Assembly (NCBI GenBank): GCA_029976025.1
Contig: JARKNX010000138.1
Location: 1-59,231, forward strand
Length of the DNA: 59,231 bases
Direction of reading: 5' to 3'
Origin: Aggregatilineales bacterium
Lineage (GTDB): Bacteria > Chloroflexota > Anaerolineae > Aggregatilineales > Ch27
The notes beneath the pieces are model-generated. The model was not told where the DNA came from. It did no database searches and worked only from the letters and a program-made list of their open reading frames with translations. This document shows, one piece after another, positions 1 to 9,403 of this stretch (its first letter is position 1; the number at the start of each line of letters is the position of its first letter). The position numbers and the translations under genes are program-made.

Positions 1-2
1 TT

Positions 3-578
3 CGAAGGCGCGATCATCCCGCCCCCCGCCTGGTCTGGCTGCGCGCCTTCCATGCGGTGTACAATCCGACGCTGGCCGTCCGGGCATTGGCCGCGCTCAG
101 CCCGGATTTCCCGCAGGCACACCTGACCATGATCGGCCCGCGCAAGGATGAGACCTACGAGGAAACGTTACAAATGGCGGAGGCGCTGGGCGTGCGCGAC
201 CGTCTGGAGACGCCCGGCAGCATACCGAAAGAGGATGTGCCGCGCTGGCTGAGCGGCGGAGATATCTTCATCAACACCACCAACGCCGATAACACGCCCG
301 TCAGCGTGATCGAGGCGCTGGCCTGCGGGCTGGGCGTGGTGACCACGAACGTCGGCGGCATCCCCTACCTGGTCCGGCACGAGCAGGAGGCGCTGCTCGT
401 GCCGCCGGACGATCTGGACGCTCTGGTGGCAGCAATCCGCCGCCTGCTGGCCGACCCCACGCTGGCCGGCCGGCTTTCCCAGGCGGGCCGGGCGCTGGTG
501 GAGCCATTCGACTGGGACGTTATCCTGCCGCAGTGGGAGAAACTGCTGGGCGATGCCGCCCGGGGAAGACAACCATGA
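3..578 (+). CDS. Glycosyltransferase family 4 (GT-B), 3' part only
   Basis: The open frame runs in from the left window edge (first full codon at base 3), so the N-terminal domain is missing; a GTG at 57 is internal, because upstream codons read RLVWLRAFHAVYNPTLAV, typical of a GT4 fold. About 191 residues of the nucleotide-sugar binding C-terminal domain remain. The donor-site motif NTPVSVIEALACG is clear, with Asp in place of the first Glu of the usual E-x7-E pair. Members transfer a sugar from an activated donor to a growing glycan at the cytoplasmic membrane face. It overlaps the next gene by ATGA, so the two are probably translationally coupled. Confidence 0.85.
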   Translation, partial: RRRDHPAPRLVWLRAFHAVYNPTLAVRALAALSPDFPQAHLTMIGPRKDETYEETLQMAEALGVRDRLETPGSIPKEDVPRWLSGGDIFINTTNADNTPVSVIEALACGLGVVTTNVGGIPYLVRHEQEALLVPPDDLDALVAAIRRLLADPTLAGRLSQAGRALVEPFDWDVILPQWEKLLGDAARGRQP

Positions 579-1978
579 GCGCCCTGAAGAATCTCTACCA
601 GCGGCTGCCTCCTCCAGCCCGCCACCTTGCAGCCACCGCTTACGGCCTCCGCATGTACTACTGGCGCTACTCCGGCCGCTGGGAGGAGCGCGTGCAGGCG
701 GCGCTGGAGCGCGATCGCTGGTCGGCTGAGCAGTGGGCGATCTACCGGCAAAATCGCCTGGATGAGCTGCTACATCGGGCGGCAACCCGCGTCCCCTACT
801 ACCGCGACCACTGGGCTGAGCGCCGCCGGAAAGGTGATCGCTCCCCCCGGGATGTGCTGGAGAACTGGCCGGTGCTGACCAAAGAGGTGCTGCGGCTGCG
901 GGCGCAGGATTTTGTAGCCGACGACGTGCGGCGCAGCCGGCTGTACTACGAACATTCCAGCGGCACGACAGGCACGCCGGTCAGCCTCTGGTTCCCGCGC
1001 GAGAGTATTCTGGAGCGCTACGCCATTCTGGAGGCGCGCACCCGGCGCTGGAACGGCGTCACGCGCTACTGGCGGTGGGCCACGCTCGGCGGGCAGACGA
1101 TCATCCCTTCTGAAGTGGACAGGCCGCCCTTCTGGGTGTTCAACGCCGTCCAGAACCAGCTTTATCTGTCCACGGCGCACCTCAGCCCCGGGAACGTGCC
1201 GCACTATGTTGACGCCATAAACCGTTACCGGCTGACTCACATGATCGGCTACAATTCATCCGCCGCCTACCTGGCCGATGAGATGATCCGGCAGGGCCTG
1301 CGCCTGCACGACGGGTTCAAGGTATATTTCGGGAACGCTGAGCCGCTCCACCCCTGGCAGCGCTCCCTCATCGCCGAAGCCTTCGGCTGCGCCGTGCGGG
1401 AGACCTACGGCATGTCGGAAGAAGTGGTCGGGGCGAGCGAGTGCGCGGAAGGCCACCTGCACCTGTGGCCGGAGCTGGGAGTGGTCGAAGTGCTGGATGC
1501 GGAGGATCGGCCGGTGGCCGGGGGGAACAACGGGCGCCTGATCTGCACCGGGCTGCTCAACCCGGCTCAGCCGCTGATCCGCTACGCAGTCGGCGACAAC
1601 GGGCACTTCCCGGCGGAACAGCCGGATACAGCCCGTTGCTGTTCACTGCCTGTCATCGGCCGGATCGATGGCCGGTCCGACGATATGGTGATCCTGCGTA
1701 ACAGGCGGCGCGTCTATTCAACAGATTCGATCTTTTACGACCTTCCCATCCGCGAAGGCCAGGTCTACCAGGAATCGCTGGATACTTTTCGCATCCGCTA
1801 TGTGCCGACGGAGAAGTTCCAGCCGGAACATGCCGAGATACTGCGCGAAGGGCTGCATCGTTACATTGGCCAGGCGCAGATCATCATGGAGCCAATGGCC
1901 GAGATACCCCGCGAGGCGAATGGCAAGCTGCGCGCCGTGATCTGCGCTATCTCACCCGAAGAGCGCCAGAGCGTATAA
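575..1978 (+). CDS. CapK/PaaK-like AMP-binding (adenylate-forming) protein
   Basis: 467 residues. The ATG at 575 overlaps the previous stop and is preferred over an in-frame start at 533. The adenylate-forming signature SSGTTGTPVSLWF lies near residues 127-140, a further core motif (RETYGMSEE) follows, and the C-terminal subdomain ends with the expected GKLRAVIC stretch. The size fits the phenylacetate-CoA ligase/CapK family, members of which occur in capsule loci and probably activate a carboxylic acid or acyl substituent. The true substrate cannot be read from sequence. The context (GT4 upstream, GT2 downstream) argues for a glycan-decoration role rather than phenylacetate catabolism. Confidence 0.8.
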   Translation: MSALKNLYQRLPPPARHLAATAYGLRMYYWRYSGRWEERVQAALERDRWSAEQWAIYRQNRLDELLHRAATRVPYYRDHWAERRRKGDRSPRDVLENWPVLTKEVLRLRAQDFVADDVRRSRLYYEHSSGTTGTPVSLWFPRESILERYAILEARTRRWNGVTRYWRWATLGGQTIIPSEVDRPPFWVFNAVQNQLYLSTAHLSPGNVPHYVDAINRYRLTHMIGYNSSAAYLADEMIRQGLRLHDGFKVYFGNAEPLHPWQRSLIAEAFGCAVRETYGMSEEVVGASECAEGHLHLWPELGVVEVLDAEDRPVAGGNNGRLICTGLLNPAQPLIRYAVGDNGHFPAEQPDTARCCSLPVIGRIDGRSDDMVILRNRRRVYSTDSIFYDLPIREGQVYQESLDTFRIRYVPTEKFQPEHAEILREGLHRYIGQAQIIMEPMAEIPREANGKLRAVICAISPEERQSV

Positions 1979-1986
1979 CCGCCGGG

Positions 1987-3051
1987 ATGATGGAGCATAT
2001 GCCTGAGATATCGTCGTCACCGCTGGTGAGCATCGTGATGCCTGTCCGCAATGAGGCCGACTTCATCGCGCGCAGTCTGGGGGCCGTGCTGGCCCAGGAC
2101 TACCCCCACGATCGTCTGGAGGTGCTGGTTGCCGACGGCATGTCCACCGACAGCACCCGCGCGATCATCGCCGCAACCGCGGCGCAGAGCGATGTCGCCG
2201 TAACCGTGGTCGATAACCCCGGCCAGATCGTGCCGACGGGGTTTAACGCGGCGGTCAGGCAGTCAACGGGCGACATCATCGTGCGGGTGGATGGGCACAC
2301 GATCATCGCGCCGGACTACGTGCGGCAGTGTGTGGATGCCCTGCAGCGGACCGGCGCGGATAATGTGGGCGGGCGGATGACCCCGGCGAGCGAGAAGGCG
2401 TTCGGCCAGGCGGTGGCGCTGGCAACATCCACGCCCTTTGGCATCGGCGGAGGTCGCTTTCACTTTTCTGATCGCGAGGAGGAAGTGGATACCGTTTATC
2501 TGGGCGCGTGGCGGCGCGAGACATTCGCGCGGATCGGCCTGTTCGATGAAGAGATGGTGCGCAACCAGGACGACGAATTCAACTACCGGCTGCGCGCGGC
2601 CGGCGGTCGCATCCTGCTCACACCGCACATCCGCTCCACCTATTACAACCGCAGCTCGCCGCGCCGGCTGTGGCGGCAGTACTACCAGTACGGCTTCTGG
2701 AAAGTGCGTGTCCTGCAAAAGCATCCCCGCCAGATGAGTCTGCGCCAGTTCGTGCCGCCGGCGTTCGTCGCGGCGCTGGTCGGCGCGGCGCTTCTGGCGT
2801 TCCTGACGCCGGCAGGAGGCCTGTTGCTGGGGCTGGTGGCGGCCTCTTACGGGCTGGCTAATCTGGCCGCTTCCGCCATAACGGCGGCGCGGCACGGCTG
2901 GTCGCACCTGCTGTTCCTGCCACCTGTGTTCGCCATCCTGCATCTGAGTTATGGGGCGGGCTTTCTGGTCGGCCTGGCCCGCTTCTGGAACCGCTGGGGC
3001 TTTATCAGCCAGGCGGGCACTTCGCAAAAGGAAAGCGATAACGGGCTATGA
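1987..3051 (+). CDS. Glycosyltransferase family 2 with C-terminal membrane segments
   Basis: 354 residues. The GT-A fold starts with VSIVMPVRNEADFIARSL; the DGMSTDSTR stretch and an RVDGH motif (a DXD-like position) follow, then NQDDEFNYRLRAAGG as the acceptor-side ED motif. After a basic W/Y-rich stretch, two or three hydrophobic segments span about residues 255-335, the plan of ExoA/succinoglycan-type transferases that build polyprenyl-linked sugars on the inner membrane face. ATG at 1987 is used; an ATG at 1999 is also possible. The stop overlaps the next ATG (ATGA at 3048). Confidence 0.87.
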   Translation: MMEHMPEISSSPLVSIVMPVRNEADFIARSLGAVLAQDYPHDRLEVLVADGMSTDSTRAIIAATAAQSDVAVTVVDNPGQIVPTGFNAAVRQSTGDIIVRVDGHTIIAPDYVRQCVDALQRTGADNVGGRMTPASEKAFGQAVALATSTPFGIGGGRFHFSDREEEVDTVYLGAWRRETFARIGLFDEEMVRNQDDEFNYRLRAAGGRILLTPHIRSTYYNRSSPRRLWRQYYQYGFWKVRVLQKHPRQMSLRQFVPPAFVAALVGAALLAFLTPAGGLLLGLVAASYGLANLAASAITAARHGWSHLLFLPPVFAILHLSYGAGFLVGLARFWNRWGFISQAGTSQKESDNGL

Positions 3052-3773
3052 ACAAGGCGCGCGTGGTGATCGCCCCCCTCAAGATAGAAGAAATTTCAGC
3101 GATGGCCCGGATTCACATGGCGGCTAACCCGGGCAGCCTGCTGACCGTGCTCGGCCACCGGGCGGTGTGCCGGTATTACGAATGGTTCATGCTGGAGCCT
3201 CATGAGCACCGGATCGCCCTGGGCGCTTACGAAAATGACATCCTGATCGGGTACATGATCTCCGCCGTCTTTCACGGCACGGTCAGCGGCCACGTCGGTT
3301 ATATCCAGCGCAACCGGGGCTTCCTGATCGGGCAGATCGTCTCTCAGCCGTGGCTGATCCGGACCCATGTGCTGCAGGCCGAGATCAGGAAGCAGTGGAA
3401 GCGCCTTTACCGCCGCCTTGTGCCGGCCCCGGTCACCAGACCGCCGGCGACGGAACACTACCCGCCTCCTAATTCCATCGAGCTGGGCATCATCGTCTTC
3501 AGCCCGGACCATCGCGGCATCGGCGCTCTGCTGCTGACGCGCGAGACCAAGAAGATCGCGGCCCGGATGGGCTTTGAATACGCCCACCACCAGATCGACC
3601 CGCATAACGACTACAACCTGCGCTTCTATGAGATGCAGGGGCATGACAAGGTGCTGAATTCCTATGGGGAATGGCACGGGCGGATGATTGTGCGGCTGGA
3701 GCAGCCAGAGGCGAACCGCGAAGCCGGTCCGTCGCCCGCGCCGGACTCCGCAGGCGAAGGGATATCCGTATGA
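3048..3773 (+). CDS. GNAT-family N-acetyltransferase
   Basis: 241 residues. The C-terminal half shows a GNAT core: IELGIIVFSPDHRGIGALLL (beta4 plus the acetyl-CoA pyrophosphate loop, where the usual Q/RxxGxG/A is DHRGIGA), then ETKKIAARMGFEYAHHQIDP and NLRFYEMQGHDKV, the typical late FYE.xGF-like segment. It most likely acylates an amino sugar or a small molecule. Overlaps at both ends (ATGA) place it in the rightward glycan operon, which suits N-acetylation of an amino sugar made by the nearby aminotransferase. Substrate is inference. Confidence 0.75.
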   Translation: MNKARVVIAPLKIEEISAMARIHMAANPGSLLTVLGHRAVCRYYEWFMLEPHEHRIALGAYENDILIGYMISAVFHGTVSGHVGYIQRNRGFLIGQIVSQPWLIRTHVLQAEIRKQWKRLYRRLVPAPVTRPPATEHYPPPNSIELGIIVFSPDHRGIGALLLTRETKKIAARMGFEYAHHQIDPHNDYNLRFYEMQGHDKVLNSYGEWHGRMIVRLEQPEANREAGPSPAPDSAGEGISV

Positions 3774-4471
3774 GCGACCAGGCCGATCTGGATCGGCTGC
3801 GGGCTGAGTACGCCGATCGCAGCGCCCGGCTGGCTCACAGCGACCGTTATTCGCTGTTCAATACCAGGCACCTGTTCATGGTGCAGCAGCGCCAGCGGCA
3901 GATTTTGCGCCTGTTGAAGCGCGAAGGGCTGATGCCCCTGGATCAGACACGCATTCTGGAGGTTGGCTGCGGGCGCGGGGAAAAACTGCTGGAGGCGCTC
4001 AGCTTCGGCGCGGCGCCGGATCGGCTGTACGGCATGGACCTGCTGCCGGACCGGCTGCGCGTGGCGCATACCCTGCTGCCTCATCTGGCCCTGGCCTGCG
4101 CCGACGGCCAGCACCTGCCCTACGCCAGCGGCTCGTTCGACCTGGTGATGCAGTACACTGTGCTGTCATCGGTGCTGGATGACACAATCAGGCAGCATAT
4201 AGCGGGCGAGATGCGCCGCGTGCTGCGCTCCGGCGGCCTGATCCTGTGGTATGACTTCTGGCTGAACCCGACCAACCCGCAAACGCGCGGCATCCGCAAG
4301 GACGAAGTTCGGCGGCTGTTCCCGGGCTGTCACTGCCGCTTCCACCGCATCACACTGGCCCCGCCGGTGGCGCGGCGGATGGCGCCTGCCTCCTGGCTGC
4401 TGGCCGCGACGCTGGAAAAGTTTCGGCTCCTGAACACGCACTATCTGGCGGCGATCCGCCCGCTCACCTAG
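3770..4471 (+). CDS. Class I SAM-dependent methyltransferase
   Basis: 233 residues from the ATG at 3770, which overlaps the previous stop as ATGA; this start is chosen over a longer in-frame extension back to 3671. Motif I is ILEVGCGRGEKLLEAL (about residues 62-77), the acidic ribose-binding residue is in YGMDLL, and a Methyltransf_11-type post-motif SGSFDLVMQYTVLSSV follows. It probably O-methylates a sugar or glycan end, a common chain modification or cap. It is the last gene of the rightward run and ends five bases before the stop of the leftward run. Confidence 0.85.
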   Translation: MSDQADLDRLRAEYADRSARLAHSDRYSLFNTRHLFMVQQRQRQILRLLKREGLMPLDQTRILEVGCGRGEKLLEALSFGAAPDRLYGMDLLPDRLRVAHTLLPHLALACADGQHLPYASGSFDLVMQYTVLSSVLDDTIRQHIAGEMRRVLRSGGLILWYDFWLNPTNPQTRGIRKDEVRRLFPGCHCRFHRITLAPPVARRMAPASWLLAATLEKFRLLNTHYLAAIRPLT

Positions 4472-4476
4472 CCCGG

Positions 4477-5634
4477 TCAGGATGCGGGCGGCGAACCCTG
4501 GCGCTCTGGCAGCGCCATCAGGGCCAGCAGGCGGTCGGCGAAACGCTCCCCGCCGGCCGGCGACTGGCTGTCCAGGTAGCGCTGCTGGCCGGCGCGCGCA
4601 ATAGCCTCGTAACGGGCCGGGTGCTCCAGGATATCGACCAGCTTCTCCTCAAAGTTGGAATAATCCCAGGCGTACGGCACGTATGTCACGCCCGGCTCAA
4701 AATAGTCCGGCCAGGTGTCCAGGTGAGACATGTCGGGCTTGAGCAGGACGGCGCCGGCCTCGAAGCTCTCAAAATCGCGGTAGCACAGCTCCCCCAGGCC
4801 GAAAGGCGAAACCACAACTTTGCACTGGCTCATCTCGGCGAAGTACTCAGCCGGGCGCACTCCGCCGCCCAGCCGGACCTGGTAAGAAGTCCGGGCGGCA
4901 AGCGCCGCCAGCCGCCGCTGCGCCTCGGCACGGTGAAAGTGCACCGTGGGCTTGCCTGACCAGAGGTTGGCCCGGTAGGAGACATCCAGCGGGCGGGCGG
5001 CCAGATCAGGTTCAACCGGCTGAAGGTGGTAAGCCTCCGGCAGGCCGCGCCCCCCGAGGTAAGTCCAGTAATGCACACGCGCTTTACGCAAGAAGCGATT
5101 CTGGCGAGTCACGCTCAGATTCCCCAGCCCCAGATTCCAGGCAGCTTTCAGGCGCGGCAGGTCCGCCTCGTCCATCGGCCCGCGCCACTTCCTGGTGTCA
5201 TCCGCAATCCCCCGGGTGTGGTGGTAGTAATCGCGGAAGATCACCCCGGTGACGGTCAGCGTATTGTAGCGATCCAGCTCCCGGAGTATCTGCGGCTTGA
5301 GGTAACGATCGACATGCGACACCAGCCCGGTGCGCACATCGCCGGAGCTGTCCGAGTTGTCGAACCAGAACACAGCCGGGACAAGCTGGCGCAGCCTGTC
5401 CATCAGCGCTATCTCGTCCTCGGCGCTGCGCTCGGCCGGCGGCAGGAGCCTGCGGAACCAGCCGTCAAAGGGGATGACCACGTCGCAGCCGTCCAGCGCC
5501 GCATCGTTCAGTCGAAAGACGAACTTCACGGCTATGTCGCGCTCCCGGCACTGGCGGGCGAAAGCGCGCAGCGGGTACAGGATATGAAAATCCAGAAACG
5601 AGAGGTTCCGATTCATCAGGATCGCAATGCGCAT
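4477..5634 (-). CDS. Glycosyltransferase, GT-B fold (group 1-like)
   Basis: 385 residues; an AAGGAG box sits just upstream of ATG 5634. The N-terminus (MRIAILMNRNLSFLDFHILY) and a mid-protein VVSPFGLGELCYRDFESFEA stretch, which resembles the donor-site segment of Glyco_trans_1_2-type proteins that process spore-coat or surface glycans, support the assignment. The C-terminal YAWDYSNFEEKLVDILEHP stretch is also usual for this group. Classical E-x7-E is not obvious. Last gene of the leftward glycan operon; the gap to the upstream gene is 26 bases. Confidence 0.65.
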   Translation of the reverse strand: MRIAILMNRNLSFLDFHILYPLRAFARQCRERDIAVKFVFRLNDAALDGCDVVIPFDGWFRRLLPPAERSAEDEIALMDRLRQLVPAVFWFDNSDSSGDVRTGLVSHVDRYLKPQILRELDRYNTLTVTGVIFRDYYHHTRGIADDTRKWRGPMDEADLPRLKAAWNLGLGNLSVTRQNRFLRKARVHYWTYLGGRGLPEAYHLQPVEPDLAARPLDVSYRANLWSGKPTVHFHRAEAQRRLAALAARTSYQVRLGGGVRPAEYFAEMSQCKVVVSPFGLGELCYRDFESFEAGAVLLKPDMSHLDTWPDYFEPGVTYVPYAWDYSNFEEKLVDILEHPARYEAIARAGQQRYLDSQSPAGGERFADRLLALMALPERQGSPPAS

Positions 5635-5660
5635 CGGATACTCCTTCTCCCGGGCACGGC

Positions 5661-7823
5661 TCAGGCTCCGGCGGTCCGGTTTCGGGCGCGGCGGCGGCGA
5701 AACACCCCTATCCCCAGCCAGGCAGCTCCCGCGAGCACGATCAGGGCCAGCACCCCCGCCGCCGGACCCAGGACGGGATACTTCTGGACGGCGCAGGAAA
5801 TGCTGTCCGCGGTGTCCTGCCCCCAGAAGAGGAGCGACCAGATCAGGTTCGGCGGGGCTTCAAAGCTCGCCAGCTCGGTAGCCGTCACCCGGTACTGCTC
5901 ATCCACGGCCATGATGCGGTAGAAGTAAGTGACGCCGGGTCGGATCAGGATGGAGGTAGTGTGAGAAGTCTCCAGATCATACAGCGCGTCATCCGGCGTA
6001 TTAGCCTCGCCGGGGGCAGGCCCGATCCACAACTGGCCATAAGCGGGCCGGTCGGTCTCCCAGGAGAATTCGACTTCGCGCCCGCTGCGGAGCAGGCCCT
6101 GGTCGGCGTCCACCGTCACGCTGGTGATAGCCGGCCCGGGCGCATCGGCGGGGAGGAACAGGTCCGGCGGGGAAGTGATCAGGCCATCCTCGCCGTCCAG
6201 AATCAGGTCCACCGACGGGGAACCCGGCGCGACGCCCATATCGGCCAGGATGTTATACGTCATCTGCTGGATATAGAGGTCAACCGGGTACAGGTTGACG
6301 CCCTGCGCGCCAAGACCCCACGACCACTGGATCGTGCCGCTGGCAAAGACAATCGCCCCGCCGGGGGCAGTGTATCGCGTCGTCTGCGCCAGGGCCGGCC
6401 CGGAAGTGGCGTTATTGGAGTTGCCGGCATCGCGCAGCAAGAGGCCGTATACCGGTGTTTCCGCCAGGATGGTCAGGCCGTCCGGCGTGCGGCCGTTATC
6501 TACCGTGGCATCCCACTCCCAGCCGAAGATTTCCTCCCCCAGGGTGATGTATGTGCCCGGCGCCATGGATTGCAGATCGGTGTGGCGATAGATCGGGTCG
6601 GCGCTGTATTCAGCGTCAATGCGCAGGGGGAAGTAAAAATCATCGTTATCGCCGATATACATCACGCCGACCAGCCCGTTTTCCGGATCGTTCACACCCT
6701 CCGGATCGCGGAAGGTCCCGGTCGGGTGGCCGCTGGGATCGGGCGGGCCGTCCTCCGTCGTCTTGTAGGCGACGATCACGCTGTCCGGCTCGCCGGTCCA
6801 GGGATCAGGCTCCAGCCGGACACGCCAGTAGCTCGTATTGGCGGAAAAGATGCCCAGATGCACGCCGGCGTCGCGGGCGGCGGTGATGGCGTCGTCTATC
6901 TCCTGCGTCCAGTATTCGTCGTGGCCGACGGAGAGGAATACGCGATGGTCGAGCAGCTCGTTATGGGCGCCGGGCAGCCCGGAATGGTGCGTGTCCAGGT
7001 TGGTGGAATAGGTCACATCGTAGCCCTGCTGCTCCAGCCAGCGAACCATGGGATATTCCGCCCGGAAGTAGTTGTTCTGGAAGTTCGATCCCAGGTCCAT
7101 GCCGCCCCGGTAGGGCCTGAAGAGCGAGACGTGGGAGGCGCGCGGGTTGTTCGTGTCGGTCAGGCACACGCCGCTGCTGACGTTGTAGATCGACTTGCCC
7201 CCGCGGTTGTTGTAGGCCTGATAGGTGAATATGCTCTGCTGGTACAGGATGTCGGAATCGCGGTCATCGTCGCGCACGACAAAGAGGAGGTAGTTCTCGC
7301 CGCCGTCATCCGCGCGGATAAGTTTGGCGACATAGATGCCAGACACCCAGTCCGGCGGCACTTCCATGGTGTAAGAGGGCGCCCAGTTGCTGCAGCTTGT
7401 CAGCCCCGTGTTGTACAGGTCCTGCTGGCAGGGGGGCTGCTCGCCGCCGGGCACGTCGGGCACTGTCTCCACCAGCCGTCCCCCCAGGCCGCCATAATAT
7501 CCGCTACGGTAAATCTGGATATCGAACGCGGGGGCCGCAGCCGTCACATAGAAGCTGATCGCCCCCCCTTTATTGACCGTCGGCGGGTAGGCAAAGCCCT
7601 GGATGCTGCCCGTTTCGGCCACAATCCAGCTATCCGAGCCGGGCTGGCAGTTTTCCGCAACAACCGGGTTGGCGGGGTCGGCGCAGGGATCGAGAACGCG
7701 CTGGCGAGGCGCCTCCGCCAGCGCGACGCCCGAAAGGGCGAACAGGACCGCCGCCGCCAGCAGCACAGCAAGCGCCACTTTCCGGGCAGGGATGGGCGGC
7801 TTCCTCCTGATTGCAGCAGTCAT
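5661..7823 (-). CDS. Secreted N,N-dimethylformamidase beta-subunit-like protein, membrane anchored
   Basis: 720 residues. The signal peptide is about residues 14-36, ending near ALAEA; an AGGAG box precedes ATG 7823. The body matches the large domain of N,N-dimethylformamidase beta-like proteins: FDIQIYRSGYYGGLGGR, IFTYQAYNNRGGKSIYN, VSLFRPYRGG and SVGHDEYWTQEIDDAI. A fibronectin-type-III-like stretch follows at about 560-660, then one hydrophobic helix (about 690-710) and a basic RRRRARN tail, so it is likely exposed and anchored. Only a minority of this family are proven amidases; here it lies within a glycan cluster and may act on surface amide groups. Function is inference. Confidence 0.7.
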   Translation of the reverse strand: MTAAIRRKPPIPARKVALAVLLAAAVLFALSGVALAEAPRQRVLDPCADPANPVVAENCQPGSDSWIVAETGSIQGFAYPPTVNKGGAISFYVTAAAPAFDIQIYRSGYYGGLGGRLVETVPDVPGGEQPPCQQDLYNTGLTSCSNWAPSYTMEVPPDWVSGIYVAKLIRADDGGENYLLFVVRDDDRDSDILYQQSIFTYQAYNNRGGKSIYNVSSGVCLTDTNNPRASHVSLFRPYRGGMDLGSNFQNNYFRAEYPMVRWLEQQGYDVTYSTNLDTHHSGLPGAHNELLDHRVFLSVGHDEYWTQEIDDAITAARDAGVHLGIFSANTSYWRVRLEPDPWTGEPDSVIVAYKTTEDGPPDPSGHPTGTFRDPEGVNDPENGLVGVMYIGDNDDFYFPLRIDAEYSADPIYRHTDLQSMAPGTYITLGEEIFGWEWDATVDNGRTPDGLTILAETPVYGLLLRDAGNSNNATSGPALAQTTRYTAPGGAIVFASGTIQWSWGLGAQGVNLYPVDLYIQQMTYNILADMGVAPGSPSVDLILDGEDGLITSPPDLFLPADAPGPAITSVTVDADQGLLRSGREVEFSWETDRPAYGQLWIGPAPGEANTPDDALYDLETSHTTSILIRPGVTYFYRIMAVDEQYRVTATELASFEAPPNLIWSLLFWGQDTADSISCAVQKYPVLGPAAGVLALIVLAGAAWLGIGVFRRRRARNRTAGA

Positions 7824-7849
7824 GCGCGGTTATTCTCCTGTGAGGGCGG

Positions 7850-9403
7850 TCATCCGGACCGCCGATAGATACGGTAGGGGCCGATCTGATCGATCTCCTC
7901 ATAACCGGTCAGGCTATCGTGATGGTAAACATTCTTGCCGTACGGCCCCACGATCACGTAAAGCGGGTCCACGTAATCCTCGAAATGGTAATCGTCAGAG
8001 GTCACGGTAATCCCCTGATTGAGGAGCGTTTCAACGTGATCGGTGGGGAAGTGATAGGGGTTATCGGACAGCAGGGAGACTTCTTTGTCGAAGGTCTCGA
8101 TCACGGCATCTGCGGGCGCGTTCTCACGGATAAAGTCGCCCAGGCGATAATAGGAATCGTCCCCGTTCAGCATAACGCGCAGGACTGCCTGAAAGGTGGG
8201 GATGACGACCACGGAGAACGCCAGGCTGAAGGTCACCACGGCGATGATGGTGGAAAGAGAAAAGCGCCCGCTGCCAAGGATCTCGCTGCGGATCGCCGCC
8301 CAGTCAAAATGCAGGCCGCCGGTCAGATCGTAGACAAGGCGCACGGCGAAGATCACCGACAGGAAGGAAACTACGGTCGCGTTGCGGGACCAGCCCAGCG
8401 ACAGGATGAACATGGACGCGCTGCCCATCAGGAACAGCCACAGGATACCCCATCGCTGCCCCTCATCGTCGCGGCGCAGGGCCAGAATCAACCCGTACAG
8501 CAGCGCCGGCAGGAAAGCCACGCTGATCGCCTGCCCGGTAGCCAGGGTGCGGAAGTTCGCCAGATTCGTCTCGAAATCGATCACCAGATAGCCGGTGAGG
8601 GTCGCCGCCTGGACTCCCTGGGCGTCGCTGGCGACAACGCGGTCCGCCCCGCCCAGCAAGAAGAGGATATAGTACATCCAGGCGAAGAAGATCACGCCGG
8701 CCACAATCCCCGGCACAACAAAGTAACGCCAGCCCCGACGCCGGTACCAGACCAGATCGACGATCCAGGCCAGCAGCAGCGCCGGCAGGACAAAGACCGC
8801 ATTCTGGTACTTGGTGATGCTGGAAAGCCCCATCAACACCCCCACCCCGAGGAGCGTATACCAGCGGCGCTCGCCCGGCCGCAGCCAGAACCACAGCCCG
8901 GCCAGCAAAAAGAACAACCCCGGCCCTTCGCCAGTGTGTTCGCCACGGAGCAGGGCCGGCATCAGCAGGTCGATGCCGACCACGGCCAGAATGACGGCCA
9001 GCAGGGCGCCGCGCCAGTCCGTCACCAGCGCGGCGAGGCCGTACAGCGCGATCAGGGCCAGCGCCCCATAGGCCACCACGACCGCCCGGCCCTGGGGGAT
9101 GCCGACACCGAAGAGCCTGTAGACGAGCGCGACGGGCAGGATCACGGTCGGGCCGGTGCTGGCCACGGGGCCGGTGTAGCGGTAGCCAGCCTGGCTGGCC
9201 TCAGCGTAGACGCCCTCCCGGGCGAAGGTCCGCGCCACGTTGAAGAACGCGCCTTCGTCAAAGCCCGCTGTGGAGTAGTACGGCAGGCGGTACAGCAGCA
9301 GAAAGGCGACGAAGACAATCACCCCGCCATAGAGCAGCCAGACCGGCCAGCGCCGGTTAGCCAGGGCCGGCGCGGAGGAAGGAGATTGGGCACCGGTGCT
9401 CAC
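7850..9403 (-). CDS. GT39-like integral membrane glycosyltransferase
   Basis: 517 residues. The GTG start at 9403 overlaps the upstream stop (GTGA). About 10-12 hydrophobic segments are visible; the first periplasmic loop carries the acidic FDEGAFFNVART motif expected of the ArnT/PMT superfamily, in which an Asp-Glu pair takes part in transfer from a polyprenyl-phosphate sugar. The C-terminal soluble tail (YEEIDQIGPYRIYRR) is short. Likely adds a sugar to a lipid-linked glycan or protein on the outer membrane face. Confidence 0.75.
   Translation of the reverse strand: MSTGAQSPSSAPALANRRWPVWLLYGGVIVFVAFLLLYRLPYYSTAGFDEGAFFNVARTFAREGVYAEASQAGYRYTGPVASTGPTVILPVALVYRLFGVGIPQGRAVVVAYGALALIALYGLAALVTDWRGALLAVILAVVGIDLLMPALLRGEHTGEGPGLFFLLAGLWFWLRPGERRWYTLLGVGVLMGLSSITKYQNAVFVLPALLLAWIVDLVWYRRRGWRYFVVPGIVAGVIFFAWMYYILFLLGGADRVVASDAQGVQAATLTGYLVIDFETNLANFRTLATGQAISVAFLPALLYGLILALRRDDEGQRWGILWLFLMGSASMFILSLGWSRNATVVSFLSVIFAVRLVYDLTGGLHFDWAAIRSEILGSGRFSLSTIIAVVTFSLAFSVVVIPTFQAVLRVMLNGDDSYYRLGDFIRENAPADAVIETFDKEVSLLSDNPYHFPTDHVETLLNQGITVTSDDYHFEDYVDPLYVIVGPYGKNVYHHDSLTGYEEIDQIGPYRIYRRSG

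Noticed and set aside
5961..7868. A 635-codon open frame antisense to the dimethylformamidase-like gene
   Set aside because: Rich in R/G/A/H with no domain; the opposite strand encodes a recognised protein.
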